Below, piece after piece: positions 7,094-13,652 of a DNA stretch of 45,300 nucleotides. A program made the position numbers and the translations under genes. This DNA comes from a virus. Below the pieces are notes generated by a model, which was not told the DNA's origin, ran no database searches, and saw only the letters and a program-made list of their open reading frames with translations. Numbering within the stretch: the first letter of the stretch is position 1; every line of letters begins with the position of its first letter. The stretch spans positions 1 to 45,300 of the IMG/VR virus record IMGVR_UViG_3300034096_000720; one strand, given 5' to 3'.

Positions 7094-7408
7094 TTAATTA
7101 TCATAATCAAAATCAAAACCTCTGTTAGATTCAGGGTCTATTAATTTTAATTTGATCCAACATTCGCCATTAACTATTATCTGAAGTCCTTTTACATCTA
7201 CGGATAAATTAAAATGATCAGTCAATTTGTGATCATTATGTTTTTCATAAAAATATTCAATCCAACTTTCAAAATCTTCTAAACCATCTCCATCGCTATA
7301 TGCCCTAGCGATAGCACTATCCAAACAGTTCCATTTTTCATCAGCAGCTAATTCAGACATTGCCCAACGGTCTTCTGTTTCTCTTGATACATCGTTACAA
7401 TCAAACAT
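7094..7408 (-). CDS. Hypothetical acidic protein
   Basis: 104 residues from the ATG at 7408. I chose this start over an upstream one at 7462 because AAAGGGG lies 8 bases before it, and the upstream extension would read through the T-rich leader. The protein is strongly acidic (for example DGDGLEDFESW and ending DFDYDN) with a likely small alpha/beta fold. It is the last gene of the minus accessory block, next to the shared terminator. No function recognised. A T8-A-T8 type tract sits directly before its ribosome site. Confidence 0.65.
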   Translation of the reverse strand: MFDCNDVSRETEDRWAMSELAADEKWNCLDSAIARAYSDGDGLEDFESWIEYFYEKHNDHKLTDHFNLSVDVKGLQIIVNGECWIKLKLIDPESNRGFDFDYDN

Positions 7409-7420
7409 AGTAATCCCCTT

Positions 7421-7473
7421 TAAAAAAAATAAAAAAAAACACCTCTTGGCCCTAAACCGCATTTCTGCGGTTT
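7421..7473 (-). other. Hairpin followed by a T-tract (possible attenuator)
   Basis: On the minus strand an 8-bp stem (AAACCGCA/TGCGGTTT, 7454-7473) with a 4-base loop overlaps the stop of the 7452-7628 gene. After 14 further bases comes a T9-A-T8 tract (7422-7439), just before the next ribosome site. The gap makes it an imperfect terminator; partial termination or an mRNA-end hairpin is possible. Confidence 0.55.
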
Positions 7474-7628
7474 AATTCGTTTTGGATTTTTTCGATTTGC
7501 TTCTTGCATTTGTTAATTTGAACGCCGATCATCATGAAATTAATTCTGTCCATGATCATAAAGCTGAGTGCCTGGCTGCTCAATTTTTTGTAATCTTTAG
7601 CCCTTAGAATCGTCTTGTTATTAACCAT
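7452..7628 (-). CDS. Small basic helical protein
   Basis: 58 residues from the ATG at 7628, chosen because AAGGGG lies 7 bases upstream; an ATG at 7655 would add nine residues but has no ribosome site. The protein is basic. Its C-terminal half (KCKKQIEKIQNELNRR) looks like a coiled coil. It is the first gene after promoter 7681-7709. No family recognised. Confidence 0.6.
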   Translation of the reverse strand: MVNNKTILRAKDYKKLSSQALSFMIMDRINFMMIGVQINKCKKQIEKIQNELNRRNAV

Positions 7629-7680
7629 TTTTAAACCCCTTATGTTTTTAGTCAACTGAATTAGTTAACCTTATGAAATT

Positions 7681-7709
7681 ATTCTAAAGATTTGTGTACA
7701 CAATGTCTA
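7681..7709 (-). promoter_or_regulatory. Minus-strand promoter, family member 1
   Basis: -35 TAGACA (7704-7709) and -10 TAGAAT (7681-7686) are separated by exactly 17 bp. The spacer holds the palindrome TTGTGTACACAA, a possible operator. It lies about 50 bp before the gene starting at 7628 and matches two other sites (10464-10492, 12704-12732), each preceded by TG before the -35. Confidence 0.8.
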
Positions 7710-7726
7710 CATCAATTTATAAGATT

Positions 7727-8563
7727 TTATAGTTTATTTTCAATTAATTTCATTCCATAGTTATTAATTGTTTTTTCTATTATTACATTTTTCTTAGGAA
7801 TTAGTTCATTTAACCTGAATGGCTCGTAATTTACATGGTGTTGGTATCTGCCCCATTTCCAGCTGACTGTTACTATTTCCGGATGCTGATCGACTAAAGA
7901 TTGAGCCATCTTTAACCTACCATCGTCTTTATATAGTTCATCAGTATTACCACCTTTCATTGTTAATGTAGGTGCTTTTCCACATAAGAATGCATTGAAC
8001 AAAATCAAACAATAGCCATCCTTTAGTGCGCGGATTGACAGATCAGTATCTTCGTTATATCTACCGCGCCATCTGTGTTTTAAATCATTCCTGATACAAA
8101 TGCAAGAATATATGCGGCTATTCAGATAATACGGTGGAACTTTAGTCCTAGCACATGCAAAATAATCGTAATTAAATCCTGACATTACAACATTTTCGTA
8201 TCGGTCTACAAAATCTTCTGCAGCCCTAAACATTGCTCCTGTTGTAACCTTTATTTTTGCATTCTTATTTAGCCGTTGAAAATCACGAATATTATCATCC
8301 ATAATCCAATGCCGTTCTGCACCAATAGATATAGAATGTTCCCATACCCAATTGCGTGCTGGAATCGAACCTTGACCTAAATTAGAAAACGGAAGTACAT
8401 AAATCTTTTTAGGATCTATCACTTCAGCATACTTATCATATTCTTGAGGTTCGATTACGATATGGTATGGTACGTTCATTTTTTCTAAAGCCTTAGAAGT
8501 CAAACGCGTGTCCCATCTACCTTTGCTAATAATATAAATCGGATGCCTAGGATTATTCATCAT
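7727..8563 (-). CDS. TET-associated-type glycosyltransferase (TAGT)
   Basis: 278 residues matching the phage glycosyltransferase family first noted beside TET/JBP DNA base oxygenases. The opening HPIYIISKGRWDTRLTS (7-23), LPFSNLGQGSIPARNWVWEH (57-76), the metal-type acidic turn HWIMDDNIRDF (85-95) and YNEDTDLSIRALKDG near residue 180 are all characteristic. These enzymes are thought to glycosylate hypermodified pyrimidines in phage DNA. No TET/JBP enzyme or hydroxymethylase is seen here, so the acceptor is uncertain. ATG at 8563 (or 8560) overlaps the methyltransferase stop, with GGAG before it, making the two coupled. Confidence 0.8.
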   Translation of the reverse strand: MMNNPRHPIYIISKGRWDTRLTSKALEKMNVPYHIVIEPQEYDKYAEVIDPKKIYVLPFSNLGQGSIPARNWVWEHSISIGAERHWIMDDNIRDFQRLNKNAKIKVTTGAMFRAAEDFVDRYENVVMSGFNYDYFACARTKVPPYYLNSRIYSCICIRNDLKHRWRGRYNEDTDLSIRALKDGYCLILFNAFLCGKAPTLTMKGGNTDELYKDDGRLKMAQSLVDQHPEIVTVSWKWGRYQHHVNYEPFRLNELIPKKNVIIEKTINNYGMKLIENKL

Positions 8564-9353
8564 TTATCTCCTTCCAGTATGTAGGTCTTGCATTCCATAA
8601 TTTTGTACTTATTTTTTCATACCCGTGAAGTCGCATCTCTGAACCAAAAATCCTTCCAAGCTTTTTGTTTTCTACAAGTTCATCTGCAACAATATAGAAT
8701 GGGAAATGACCTATTGCTTTAGTATTAAATGAATTTGCAGCATATAAATTTTTCGGTGACATATATCTGATTACATCAAATAAATGTTTAATAGGATCGC
8801 TTATATGTTCAAAATATTCACTTGCAAAAACAATGTCTACATCCTTAGGTATGTCTAAAATAGATTCTACAATCTTAAAATCATTTTTTTCGGCTATACT
8901 ATTGCAGATAGAATACTGCATAGTGTTTTTTAAATTTGTTCCAAACACTTCTGCATTAGGAAATAATTGTTTTAATGCTAAAGTTGAAAGCCCTATCCCG
9001 CATCCTAAATCTACGATGACTTTAGGATCTTTTGGAAACAACATAAATTTATTCATGTTTTTAATGTATTCTTTTGAATAAATTGTCCAACATGCAACAA
9101 GTTCAGCTAGGTAATATGGATGATCATAAACTCCAAAATCAGGATTTCCATTTTCGACAGACTTATACCATCTTGATTCTAATTCCTGTCCTATCCTTAA
9201 TTCTTCCCTTAAAGTTTTATCACCTTTTAAATATTTTATGGTCTGAACAATTATTTCTTTGATTTTCAAATCTTTAATACTTAAAACATCATCGACAATT
9301 TTCATAAACGAATCTATCGTTTCTTTTGTACTGCAATTCAAAATGTCATTCAT
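8553..9353 (-). CDS. SAM-dependent methyltransferase (class I)
   Basis: 266 residues with a class I fold signature: motif I VDLGCGIGL at 114-122, an acidic residue after strand 2, and FASEYFEHISDP as the post-strand-4 region. There is no DNA target-recognition domain and no DPPY/NPPY or PCQ motif, so an ordinary restriction-type DNA methyltransferase is unlikely. It lies between the TAGT glycosyltransferase and a small partner gene and overlaps both, so it probably methylates the sugar, the modified base or a precursor in the same pathway. Small-molecule or protein targets cannot be excluded. Confidence 0.75.
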   Translation of the reverse strand: MNDILNCSTKETIDSFMKIVDDVLSIKDLKIKEIIVQTIKYLKGDKTLREELRIGQELESRWYKSVENGNPDFGVYDHPYYLAELVACWTIYSKEYIKNMNKFMLFPKDPKVIVDLGCGIGLSTLALKQLFPNAEVFGTNLKNTMQYSICNSIAEKNDFKIVESILDIPKDVDIVFASEYFEHISDPIKHLFDVIRYMSPKNLYAANSFNTKAIGHFPFYIVADELVENKKLGRIFGSEMRLHGYEKISTKLWNARPTYWKEINDE

Positions 9354-9630
9354 TTCCTTTATCTCCCTTTTCTGGTTCTAATATATATTCCATAACTTTT
9401 AACACTCGTCGTTCGATTTTTGGGAACCAAATGTATTTGGTTGTATATCCAATTTTTTGATCAACAAGTTTAGAGAATTCTTGAACACCTTCTTCTGATT
9501 CAAAATGAACCATTAAAGTTTTCATAGGTTCTTTATTTGGTTGATCAAATTCTGGCATACCTACCCATTCTTTTTCCCATGGCTCAGGTATTTTTTCCAT
9601 AGGAAACAACATCGGTTGATCTTCGCTCAT
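9346..9630 (-). CDS. Conserved partner protein of the glycosyltransferase cassette
   Basis: 94 residues. It has a proline- and tryptophan-rich N-terminus (PEPWEKEWVGMPEFDQ), then a beta strand (KTLMVHFESEEGVQEFSKLV) and a C-terminal YIWFPKIERR segment. I recall similar small proteins beside phage modification genes in other genomes, but the function is not known. Its stop region overlaps the methyltransferase start by 8 bases, and AGGAGA lies 6 bases before its own ATG, so it belongs to the same translated unit. It may be a structural or targeting subunit; this is inference. Confidence 0.6.
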   Translation of the reverse strand: MSEDQPMLFPMEKIPEPWEKEWVGMPEFDQPNKEPMKTLMVHFESEEGVQEFSKLVDQKIGYTTKYIWFPKIERRVLKVMEYILEPEKGDKGNE

Positions 9631-9639
9631 TTTTATCTC

Positions 9640-9816
9640 CTAAAATTTTTCTAGTTTGTTTTTAGACTTGTAAAAATAACCTAAAACATACTTTATGACA
9701 GCTGTTTTAGTGCCAAGGTTGAGGTCTTCCCGTATCCATTCAATTGTATTCATATCATCTTGCGTCAGCTTAAAATGATTTGAAATCTTGAAATTCTTAT
9801 CGCGTTTAGTCTTCAT
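9640..9816 (-). CDS. Small ribbon-helix-helix-like protein
   Basis: 58 residues (MKTKRDKNFKISNHFKLT at the start). A basic arm precedes a strand (FKISNHFKLT) and two helices (DDMNTIEWIREDLN and TKTAVIKYVLGYFYKSK), the layout of Arc/CopG-type DNA-binding proteins. The ATG at 9816 overlaps the stop of the upstream gene (TAATG). It may regulate the promoter family of this block. It could equally be a plasmid-style antitoxin-like protein, but no toxin is seen beside it. Confidence 0.6.
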   Translation of the reverse strand: MKTKRDKNFKISNHFKLTQDDMNTIEWIREDLNLGTKTAVIKYVLGYFYKSKNKLEKF

Positions 9817-10097
9817 TAGAATATATCCGTTGATGTAGGTTTAGATTTAAAAAGAAATACCATATCTTCGCCATGCCAACCACCAACTAAAGTTCCGTCC
9901 CATCCTAATTTATCTGCAAGCTTTATTGCAGATTCAGTATGGAGGTATTCTCGGCTGAATGAATAATCGTAAGCGATTGTAATGCTTACCTTTTTATCAC
10001 TTCCGAGTATAGCTTTGATCCTAGAACCCTTCGTATTAGTGGCTGGCATGTATATGGTTGTTATAAACACGCCATTCATTGTTTCACAAGTTAACAT
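9816..10097 (-). CDS. Hypothetical protein
   Basis: 93 residues from the ATG at 10097, chosen over a GTG at 10109 because the G-rich ribosome site (GGGGG, 5 bases before the ATG) overlaps that GTG. The protein looks alpha/beta, with the short motif GWHGEDMVFLF near its end. No family recognised. Its stop overlaps the next start (TAATG), coupling it to the ribbon-helix-helix-like gene. Confidence 0.6.
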   Translation of the reverse strand: MLTCETMNGVFITTIYMPATNTKGSRIKAILGSDKKVSITIAYDYSFSREYLHTESAIKLADKLGWDGTLVGGWHGEDMVFLFKSKPTSTDIF

Positions 10098-10113
10098 ATT
10101 TACCCCCACCCCT

Positions 10114-10413
10114 TTATAAATTTTTAAAAGTCCAAGGACACATAACCTTAATTTGTTTAATAGTATATCGCGTCATACTATGTCGATCTGTATAACATTT
10201 TGAAATACTATCCCATACAAATATCTTGTCAACTTTTGCAGAATATTTGGCACGATGATCAACCAGTATTCTGTAAAATCCTCTGCTTCGATCCTTCCAT
10301 GGCTTGCAATAAAACATGAAAGATTCTGAAAGCTTCATTTTTTTGTCATCTTCATCCATCCAAAATTCTTTAATGTATGGATCAGTTTCAGTCTGTTGAA
10401 ATTCTTCGATCAT
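10114..10413 (-). CDS. Hypothetical protein
   Basis: 99 residues, no family recognised. The N-terminus is acidic and the rest basic, with several aromatic residues (FMFYCKPWKDRSRGFYRIL). A strong ribosome site (AAAGGGG) precedes the ATG at 10413. It is the first gene after the promoter at 10464-10492, about 50 bases downstream of the -10, so it probably heads a transcript running through the modification cassette. Confidence 0.6.
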   Translation of the reverse strand: MIEEFQQTETDPYIKEFWMDEDDKKMKLSESFMFYCKPWKDRSRGFYRILVDHRAKYSAKVDKIFVWDSISKCYTDRHSMTRYTIKQIKVMCPWTFKNL

Positions 10414-10463
10414 AACTATCCCCTTTGTAAGTTTAGGCCAACCAACATGATCGACCTAATATC

Positions 10464-10492
10464 AGTATATATGAAAGTGTTAACAATGTCTA
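10464..10492 (-). promoter_or_regulatory. Minus-strand promoter, family member 2
   Basis: -35 TAGACA (10487-10492) and -10 TATACT (10464-10469), 17-bp spacer. The spacer begins TTGTTAACAC and contains the palindrome TGTTAACA at the place where member 1 has GTGTACAC. It drives 10413 and downstream genes. Confidence 0.82.
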
Positions 10493-10508
10493 CATTGATC
10501 AATAAATA

Positions 10509-10787
10509 TTAATCAAATCGTTCCTTAGCTATTTCTATGTTATTTTCTTCAAGTTCCTTTATTAGCGAATCTATTACCTTTTTAAGCTTTTTATTGCGTC
10601 TAATGTAATAGCTTTCACTTTGTTGTAATTTTAATACACGCTTCCTTAGTGCTCCAATAGTGTTAAAATTTTGAGTGATTTTCTTCGAATAGCATATTCT
10701 ACAAAGGTTATTGTTATACACGAATTTAAGCAGCTTTTTAGCACAATTACGACATACAGAATCTATATTGGTATTAATCTTCTTCAT
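10509..10787 (-). CDS. Zinc-ribbon and coiled-coil small protein
   Basis: 92 residues. Two cysteine pairs (CRNC at 12-15 and CRIC at about 29-32) form a probable zinc ribbon at the N-terminus, followed by a long charged helix likely to be a coiled coil (NKKLKKVIDSLIKELEEN). A DNA- or RNA-contact or adaptor role is possible, but not shown. It overlaps the upstream zinc-finger gene by 14 bases, with GGAG before its ATG. It ends just before promoter 10464-10492. Confidence 0.6.
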   Translation of the reverse strand: MKKINTNIDSVCRNCAKKLLKFVYNNNLCRICYSKKITQNFNTIGALRKRVLKLQQSESYYIRRNKKLKKVIDSLIKELEENNIEIAKERFD

Positions 10788-11022
10788 GTTCTGCTCCTTC
10801 TTCTTCTTCTACAAAAGAAATTCTACCCATCAACAAAAGTTCTTCAATACCATACACTGTTTTCCGTTCGCAAGTAGGGCATTCTACCTTCCTTGCATCT
10901 GGTTCTAACGAGTCACCGTAATCATCTCCGCAATTTATACATAAGCCTAACATATCGTCAGCTTCGTGTATAAATTCAGATTCTGACATCTCAAACGTTT
11001 TAGATTCTTTCAGATACTTCAT
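10774..11022 (-). CDS. Conserved phage zinc-finger protein
   Basis: 82 residues with a C-x2-C ... C-x2-C zinc ribbon (CINCG near 28-32 and CPTC near 49-52), preceded by an acidic segment (EADDMLGL) and followed by GIEELLLMGRI and an acidic tail. Proteins with this order (E-A-D-D-M-L-G-L-C, E-P-D-A-R, Y-G-x-E-E-L-L) are widespread in phages and are of unknown function. GGGAG lies 6 bases before the ATG. A T-rich tract precedes that ribosome site. Confidence 0.7.
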   Translation of the reverse strand: MKYLKESKTFEMSESEFIHEADDMLGLCINCGDDYGDSLEPDARKVECPTCERKTVYGIEELLLMGRISFVEEEEGAEHEED

Positions 11023-11035
11023 TTCAAACTCCCTT

Positions 11036-11054
11036 TAAAAAAATAAAAAAAAAC
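11036..11054 (-). other. T9-A-T7 tract before a ribosome site
   Basis: On the minus strand a run of T, one A and a second run of T lie directly upstream of AAAGGGAG, as at 7422-7439. A weak stem (ACTA/TAGT) precedes it. It could be a weak terminator or an unstructured ribosome-loading leader. Confidence 0.4.
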
Positions 11055-11064
11055 ATACTACGCG

Positions 11065-11424
11065 TTAGTCGATTTCTAATTCAGAATCATCCCATTCGTA
11101 TGGAACAATTGTCCAAACATCAAGATTACTTGCAAGATTAGGATCAGGATGCGTTTCTGGACATAACTGCCAAGTTAATATCTTAACGCCTTGAACTATT
11201 ATCCGGTGATCTTCCATCAATGTATAAACATTAATGGCTGGACCTAAAGCTTCCCAATCTTCAAAATCTTTGTCTTCAGGTTCAATCTGAATAATCAAGC
11301 TGCCTTCTATATCTTCAAGCTGGCAATACGATGGCAATGGATACTGCGCGGCGTTGCATGGATAATCACCTGGATCATCCCATATTTCTAATCTAATGGA
11401 CAAAGTATTTTTAAGAATCTTCAC
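11065..11424 (-). CDS. Hypothetical protein with GTG start
   Basis: 119 residues, acidic, probably beta-rich (SIRLEIWDDPGDYPCN and EGSLIIQIEPED). No family recognised. The start codon is GTG at 11424, supported by AAGGAAGG 7 bases upstream and by the GTGA overlap with the upstream stop; no in-frame ATG lies near. Tryptophan- and aspartate-rich segments (WEALGP, YEWDDSELE) suggest a compact soluble protein. Confidence 0.65.
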   Translation of the reverse strand: MKILKNTLSIRLEIWDDPGDYPCNAAQYPLPSYCQLEDIEGSLIIQIEPEDKDFEDWEALGPAINVYTLMEDHRIIVQGVKILTWQLCPETHPDPNLASNLDVWTIVPYEWDDSELEID

Positions 11425-11798
11425 TTTTTCACCTTCCTTTTTGATACTGGATGATGGATCGAAATATATGGTATCTTTTCTTGTTCTGTTCTAGTCATTA
11501 CAGAAATAGCAGAATGAATTAATTCTATTACAGAAAAAGGTATAATCATTTCGTATTTCTTCATTGATTTACCATTTTTGCTAGTGGTAGGATAGTACAC
11601 AAGTTGAGGATAAGATGAATGCGTTTGTTTTTCAAATTCCCGTACATCCTTTGCTTTTATTTCCCTTCCCCAAGTGATAAACAATTCATCCTGTATACCC
11701 TCTATTTTGGCCTTACCTATACAGGAACAGCCTAAAAAATAACTTCCGTAGACTGTTCCGTAGTATCTCATTTCTAATACTTTTAAAGCCTTAAGCAT
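11421..11798 (-). CDS. Hypothetical protein
   Basis: 125 residues, basic at the C-terminus (HHPVSKRKVKK). A glycine/cysteine strand (YGSYFLGCSCIGKAKIEG) lies near the N-terminus. No family recognised. AAAGGGG lies 4-5 bases before the ATG at 11798. It is coupled to the following gene through a GTGA overlap. Confidence 0.65.
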   Translation of the reverse strand: MLKALKVLEMRYYGTVYGSYFLGCSCIGKAKIEGIQDELFITWGREIKAKDVREFEKQTHSSYPQLVYYPTTSKNGKSMKKYEMIIPFSVIELIHSAISVMTRTEQEKIPYISIHHPVSKRKVKK

Positions 11799-11825
11799 CT
11801 TTACCCCTTTATTGTTAATAACTTG

Positions 11826-12296
11826 TTAACTCAAAGAAAACCAACAAGGTTTTTCTCTATTCTTCCATGTAGCTAAATGATTTTTAGCTTTCATATAATA
11901 CAGCCTGTATGCTTCGACTGCACAATCTTTTTTATACTCGATCGGCATGGCCTGAGCAAATTTAGTTAACATTCCTTCTGGTATGTTATTACATTTTGAA
12001 TAGCAGTTTTGAATTACATTTTGGCAAGCGTGCTGCTTATTATACCTATATGTATACTCGAAACACAATTCTAATGCAAAATCACATAGCCATCTGAAGT
12101 TATCCCTATTTGCTGCAGCCCATTTAGTGCAAGGATGCTTGATATGTGCCGGCTTATATTCTACATCGTTAAAGCCATTTAGAATCAACGCAGTACATAA
12201 CATCTGAGCTGATTCTAAAGGCATCTTCACAATATGTTTATCTACGTGATACCTAGCCGCTTCCTTGATATCAGTAGATAAAATAAATATATTCAT
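11826..12296 (-). CDS. Conserved phage protein of the MNIF / HVDKH type
   Basis: 156 residues. The pattern MNIFILSTD, HVDKHIVKMPLESAQMLCT, HIKHPCTKWAAANRDNFRWL, YTYRYNKQH, FAQAMP and a C-terminal WKNREKPCWF is shared by a widespread phage family whose function, as far as I know, is not established. The conserved His, Lys, Cys and Trp residues suggest an enzyme or nucleic-acid-binding fold. The ATG overlaps the upstream stop (TAATG). I do not assign a reaction. Confidence 0.65.
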   Translation of the reverse strand: MNIFILSTDIKEAARYHVDKHIVKMPLESAQMLCTALILNGFNDVEYKPAHIKHPCTKWAAANRDNFRWLCDFALELCFEYTYRYNKQHACQNVIQNCYSKCNNIPEGMLTKFAQAMPIEYKKDCAVEAYRLYYMKAKNHLATWKNREKPCWFSLS

Positions 12297-12637
12297 TAAA
12301 CCCTTTCGATTCTACTTTCGTTCAATTCTTGAGATTCCGCTTTTAACTCAGCTTCCAACTCCTTTTTAATTCTCATCCTTTCAGAAATTTGCCAAACTAA
12401 ATCCTTAGCTTCCTGTTCAGTAATATCAGTAAAACCCATCCTCCTATAATAGATTTTTCTGTGCAGCTCTGTAGATTGCTCTTTTGAAATACCCATAATT
12501 TTTGCATCCCTATCGTGTGTCTCGTCTCCCATATGTATATAGCTACACATCATATGTAACCACCTACACTCCTGTGCAGTCAAATCAAGCCTAATCATCT
12601 TTGTTTCTTCTGGTTCTTCATAGTTAATACTCGACAT
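12296..12637 (-). CDS. Hypothetical helical protein, first gene of the accessory block
   Basis: 113 residues, charged and helical; the C-terminal third (ERMRIKKELEAELKAESQEL) is a likely coiled coil. A His/Met/Cys-rich patch (WLHMMCSYIHMGDETHD) lies in the first half and could bind metal, though no standard spacing is present. AAAGGGAG precedes the ATG at 12637. It is the first gene after the promoter at 12704-12732, so it should be among the most expressed of the block. Confidence 0.65.
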   Translation of the reverse strand: MSSINYEEPEETKMIRLDLTAQECRWLHMMCSYIHMGDETHDRDAKIMGISKEQSTELHRKIYYRRMGFTDITEQEAKDLVWQISERMRIKKELEAELKAESQELNESRIERV

Positions 12638-12703
12638 AGCTTATTCTCCCTTTGTGTAATCTACATAGATGGATAAATCAACGTGATTCATCTATCTAGA
12701 ATT

Positions 12704-12732
12704 ATTCTAAAGGTTAGTGGTTACATTGTCTA
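12704..12732 (-). promoter_or_regulatory. Minus-strand promoter, family member 3
   Basis: -35 TAGACA (12727-12732) and -10 TAGAAT (12704-12709) with a 17-bp spacer. It is preceded by the same TG as the other two members. Its spacer (starting ATGTAACCAC) is less palindromic. It lies about 65 bp before the gene at 12637 and heads the whole minus accessory block. Confidence 0.82.
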
Positions 12733-12856
12733 CACTAATTAGCAGTATTTTCAGAATTATTATCAATGTATCTATAGAAGCAAATGCGGTGAATATACTG
12801 TATGGCTATTTTTGTAGCTTATAACAGTGGTTTAATATATCTATAGAAATGGAGTA

Positions 12857-12890
12857 TAAAAAAAATAAAAAAAATAGGTGTCACCCCTAT
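12857..12890 (-). terminator. Terminator-like hairpin with T-tract
   Basis: Read on the minus strand, a 5-bp stem (ATAGG/CCTAT, 12874-12890) is followed by T8-A-T8 (12857-12873). It would stop leftward transcription entering the accessory block upstream of its promoter. The stem is short, so strength is uncertain. Confidence 0.45.
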
Positions 12891-12994
12891 ACCTCTCGTA
12901 TAACGGACCACAGCCGCGTGAGAGTGTAGATAGATATAGAAGGCAGAGAGTAGGAAGGTGTATCTATTGTGTACACATATATCTGTATCTATTA

Positions 12995-13018
12995 TTTTTT
13001 TTTTTTTTTTTTTTTTTT
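12995..13018. repeat. T24 homopolymer
   Basis: Twenty-four consecutive T on the plus strand, the longest run in the window. The exact length may be a sequencing or assembly approximation. Confidence 0.85.
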
Positions 13019-13070
13019 ATATATATACCACTATGAATGAATTTCCCTAATACCAATTATAAATCTATTT

Positions 13071-13124
13071 ATACTCTCGCTTGTCTTAATATATTTATAC
13101 TCTATCTTGTCTTAATATATTTAT
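13071..13124. repeat. 26-bp tandem repeat, two copies
   Basis: Units starting at 13071 and 13097 share ATACTCT, then CTTGTCTTAATATATTTAT, differing only in two or three bases in between. Such AT-rich iterons occur at phage origins or regulatory sites. Confidence 0.8.
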
Positions 13125-13136
13125 TTTTTTTGTGTG

Positions 13137-13156
13137 GACATTTAATAAAAAATGTC
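13137..13156. promoter_or_regulatory. Inverted repeat, possible operator
   Basis: GACATTT (13137-13143) and AAATGTC (13150-13156) are exact reverse complements with a 6-base spacer. The half-site GACAT also occurs within the minus-strand promoter family's TAGACATTGT, so a shared regulator is conceivable. Confidence 0.5.
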
Positions 13157-13337
13157 TATGGATCCTATTAATTTCTGCAGCTGTGCGCTGACGCCCCCTG
13201 GCCACCCTAATTTCTATGAGTAAAATCCTAAAACGTCAACTTTTATTTTTCCTAAAAATTCCTAATCTGTTAACTTCCATATGTATTTACATTTATTTAT
13301 TATATGTTACTATGATAAAATCTAAAGGAGAATAATT

Positions 13338-13637
13338 ATGCCAGCAGACACATCAATGCCAATTTCGCAAACGATACCAGGTACAGTAACAATAGCTGCT
13401 AGCGGAGCAAGCCACATTCACGCATTCACTTTACAGGGAGATGGAGATTGTTCAGTGCAGTTTTTTAAGGCTGACGGAACAACAGCATTAACCGGATTGA
13501 TTCATGTACCTTGCTATCAAATATTTTCGCAAGCAATGCAATCAGTAGGTTTGATTCGTAGCGATGCAGGTATTAAATTAACTGTAGTAGGGAATCCATC
13601 TGGCAAGCTTTCAGGGTTTGTTACTTATAATGCATAA
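13338..13637 (+). CDS. Small structural-type protein before the portal
   Basis: 99 residues, rich in Thr, Ser, Gly and Ala, with a predicted all-beta character (GTVTIAASGASHIHAFTLQG). It is the first gene of the late block, with AAAGGAG 8 bases before its ATG. Small beta proteins next to the portal are often capsid decoration or connector proteins, but no family is recognised here. Confidence 0.65.
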   Translation: MPADTSMPISQTIPGTVTIAASGASHIHAFTLQGDGDCSVQFFKADGTTALTGLIHVPCYQIFSQAMQSVGLIRSDAGIKLTVVGNPSGKLSGFVTYNA

Positions 13638-13652
13638 CCCAAGAATTGAACA

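Larger units (their letters stand above)
12733..13337. other. Non-coding region between accessory and structural blocks
   Basis: About 600 bases without a convincing gene. It holds an 11-bp direct repeat TATCTATAGAA (12769-12779 and 12838-12848), a minus-strand terminator-like element (12857-12890), a T24 run, a 26-bp tandem repeat and an inverted repeat, each listed separately. Near its right end TTTACA and TATGAT (19-bp spacing) precede the first structural gene as a weak promoter candidate. A replication origin or late-promoter region is possible. Confidence 0.6.

Noticed and set aside
7727-9353. Restriction-modification system
   Set aside because: The methyltransferase lacks DNA-type target motifs and no restriction nuclease is adjacent.
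9640-9816. Toxin-antitoxin pair around the ribbon-helix-helix-like gene
   Set aside because: No neighbouring protein has toxin features such as a RelE, PIN or HicA pattern.
12889-12935. GC-richer segment with CTCTC...GAGAG as a possible tRNA or small RNA
   Set aside because: No cloverleaf or T-loop sequence could be drawn; only a 5-bp pairing around a 30-base loop.
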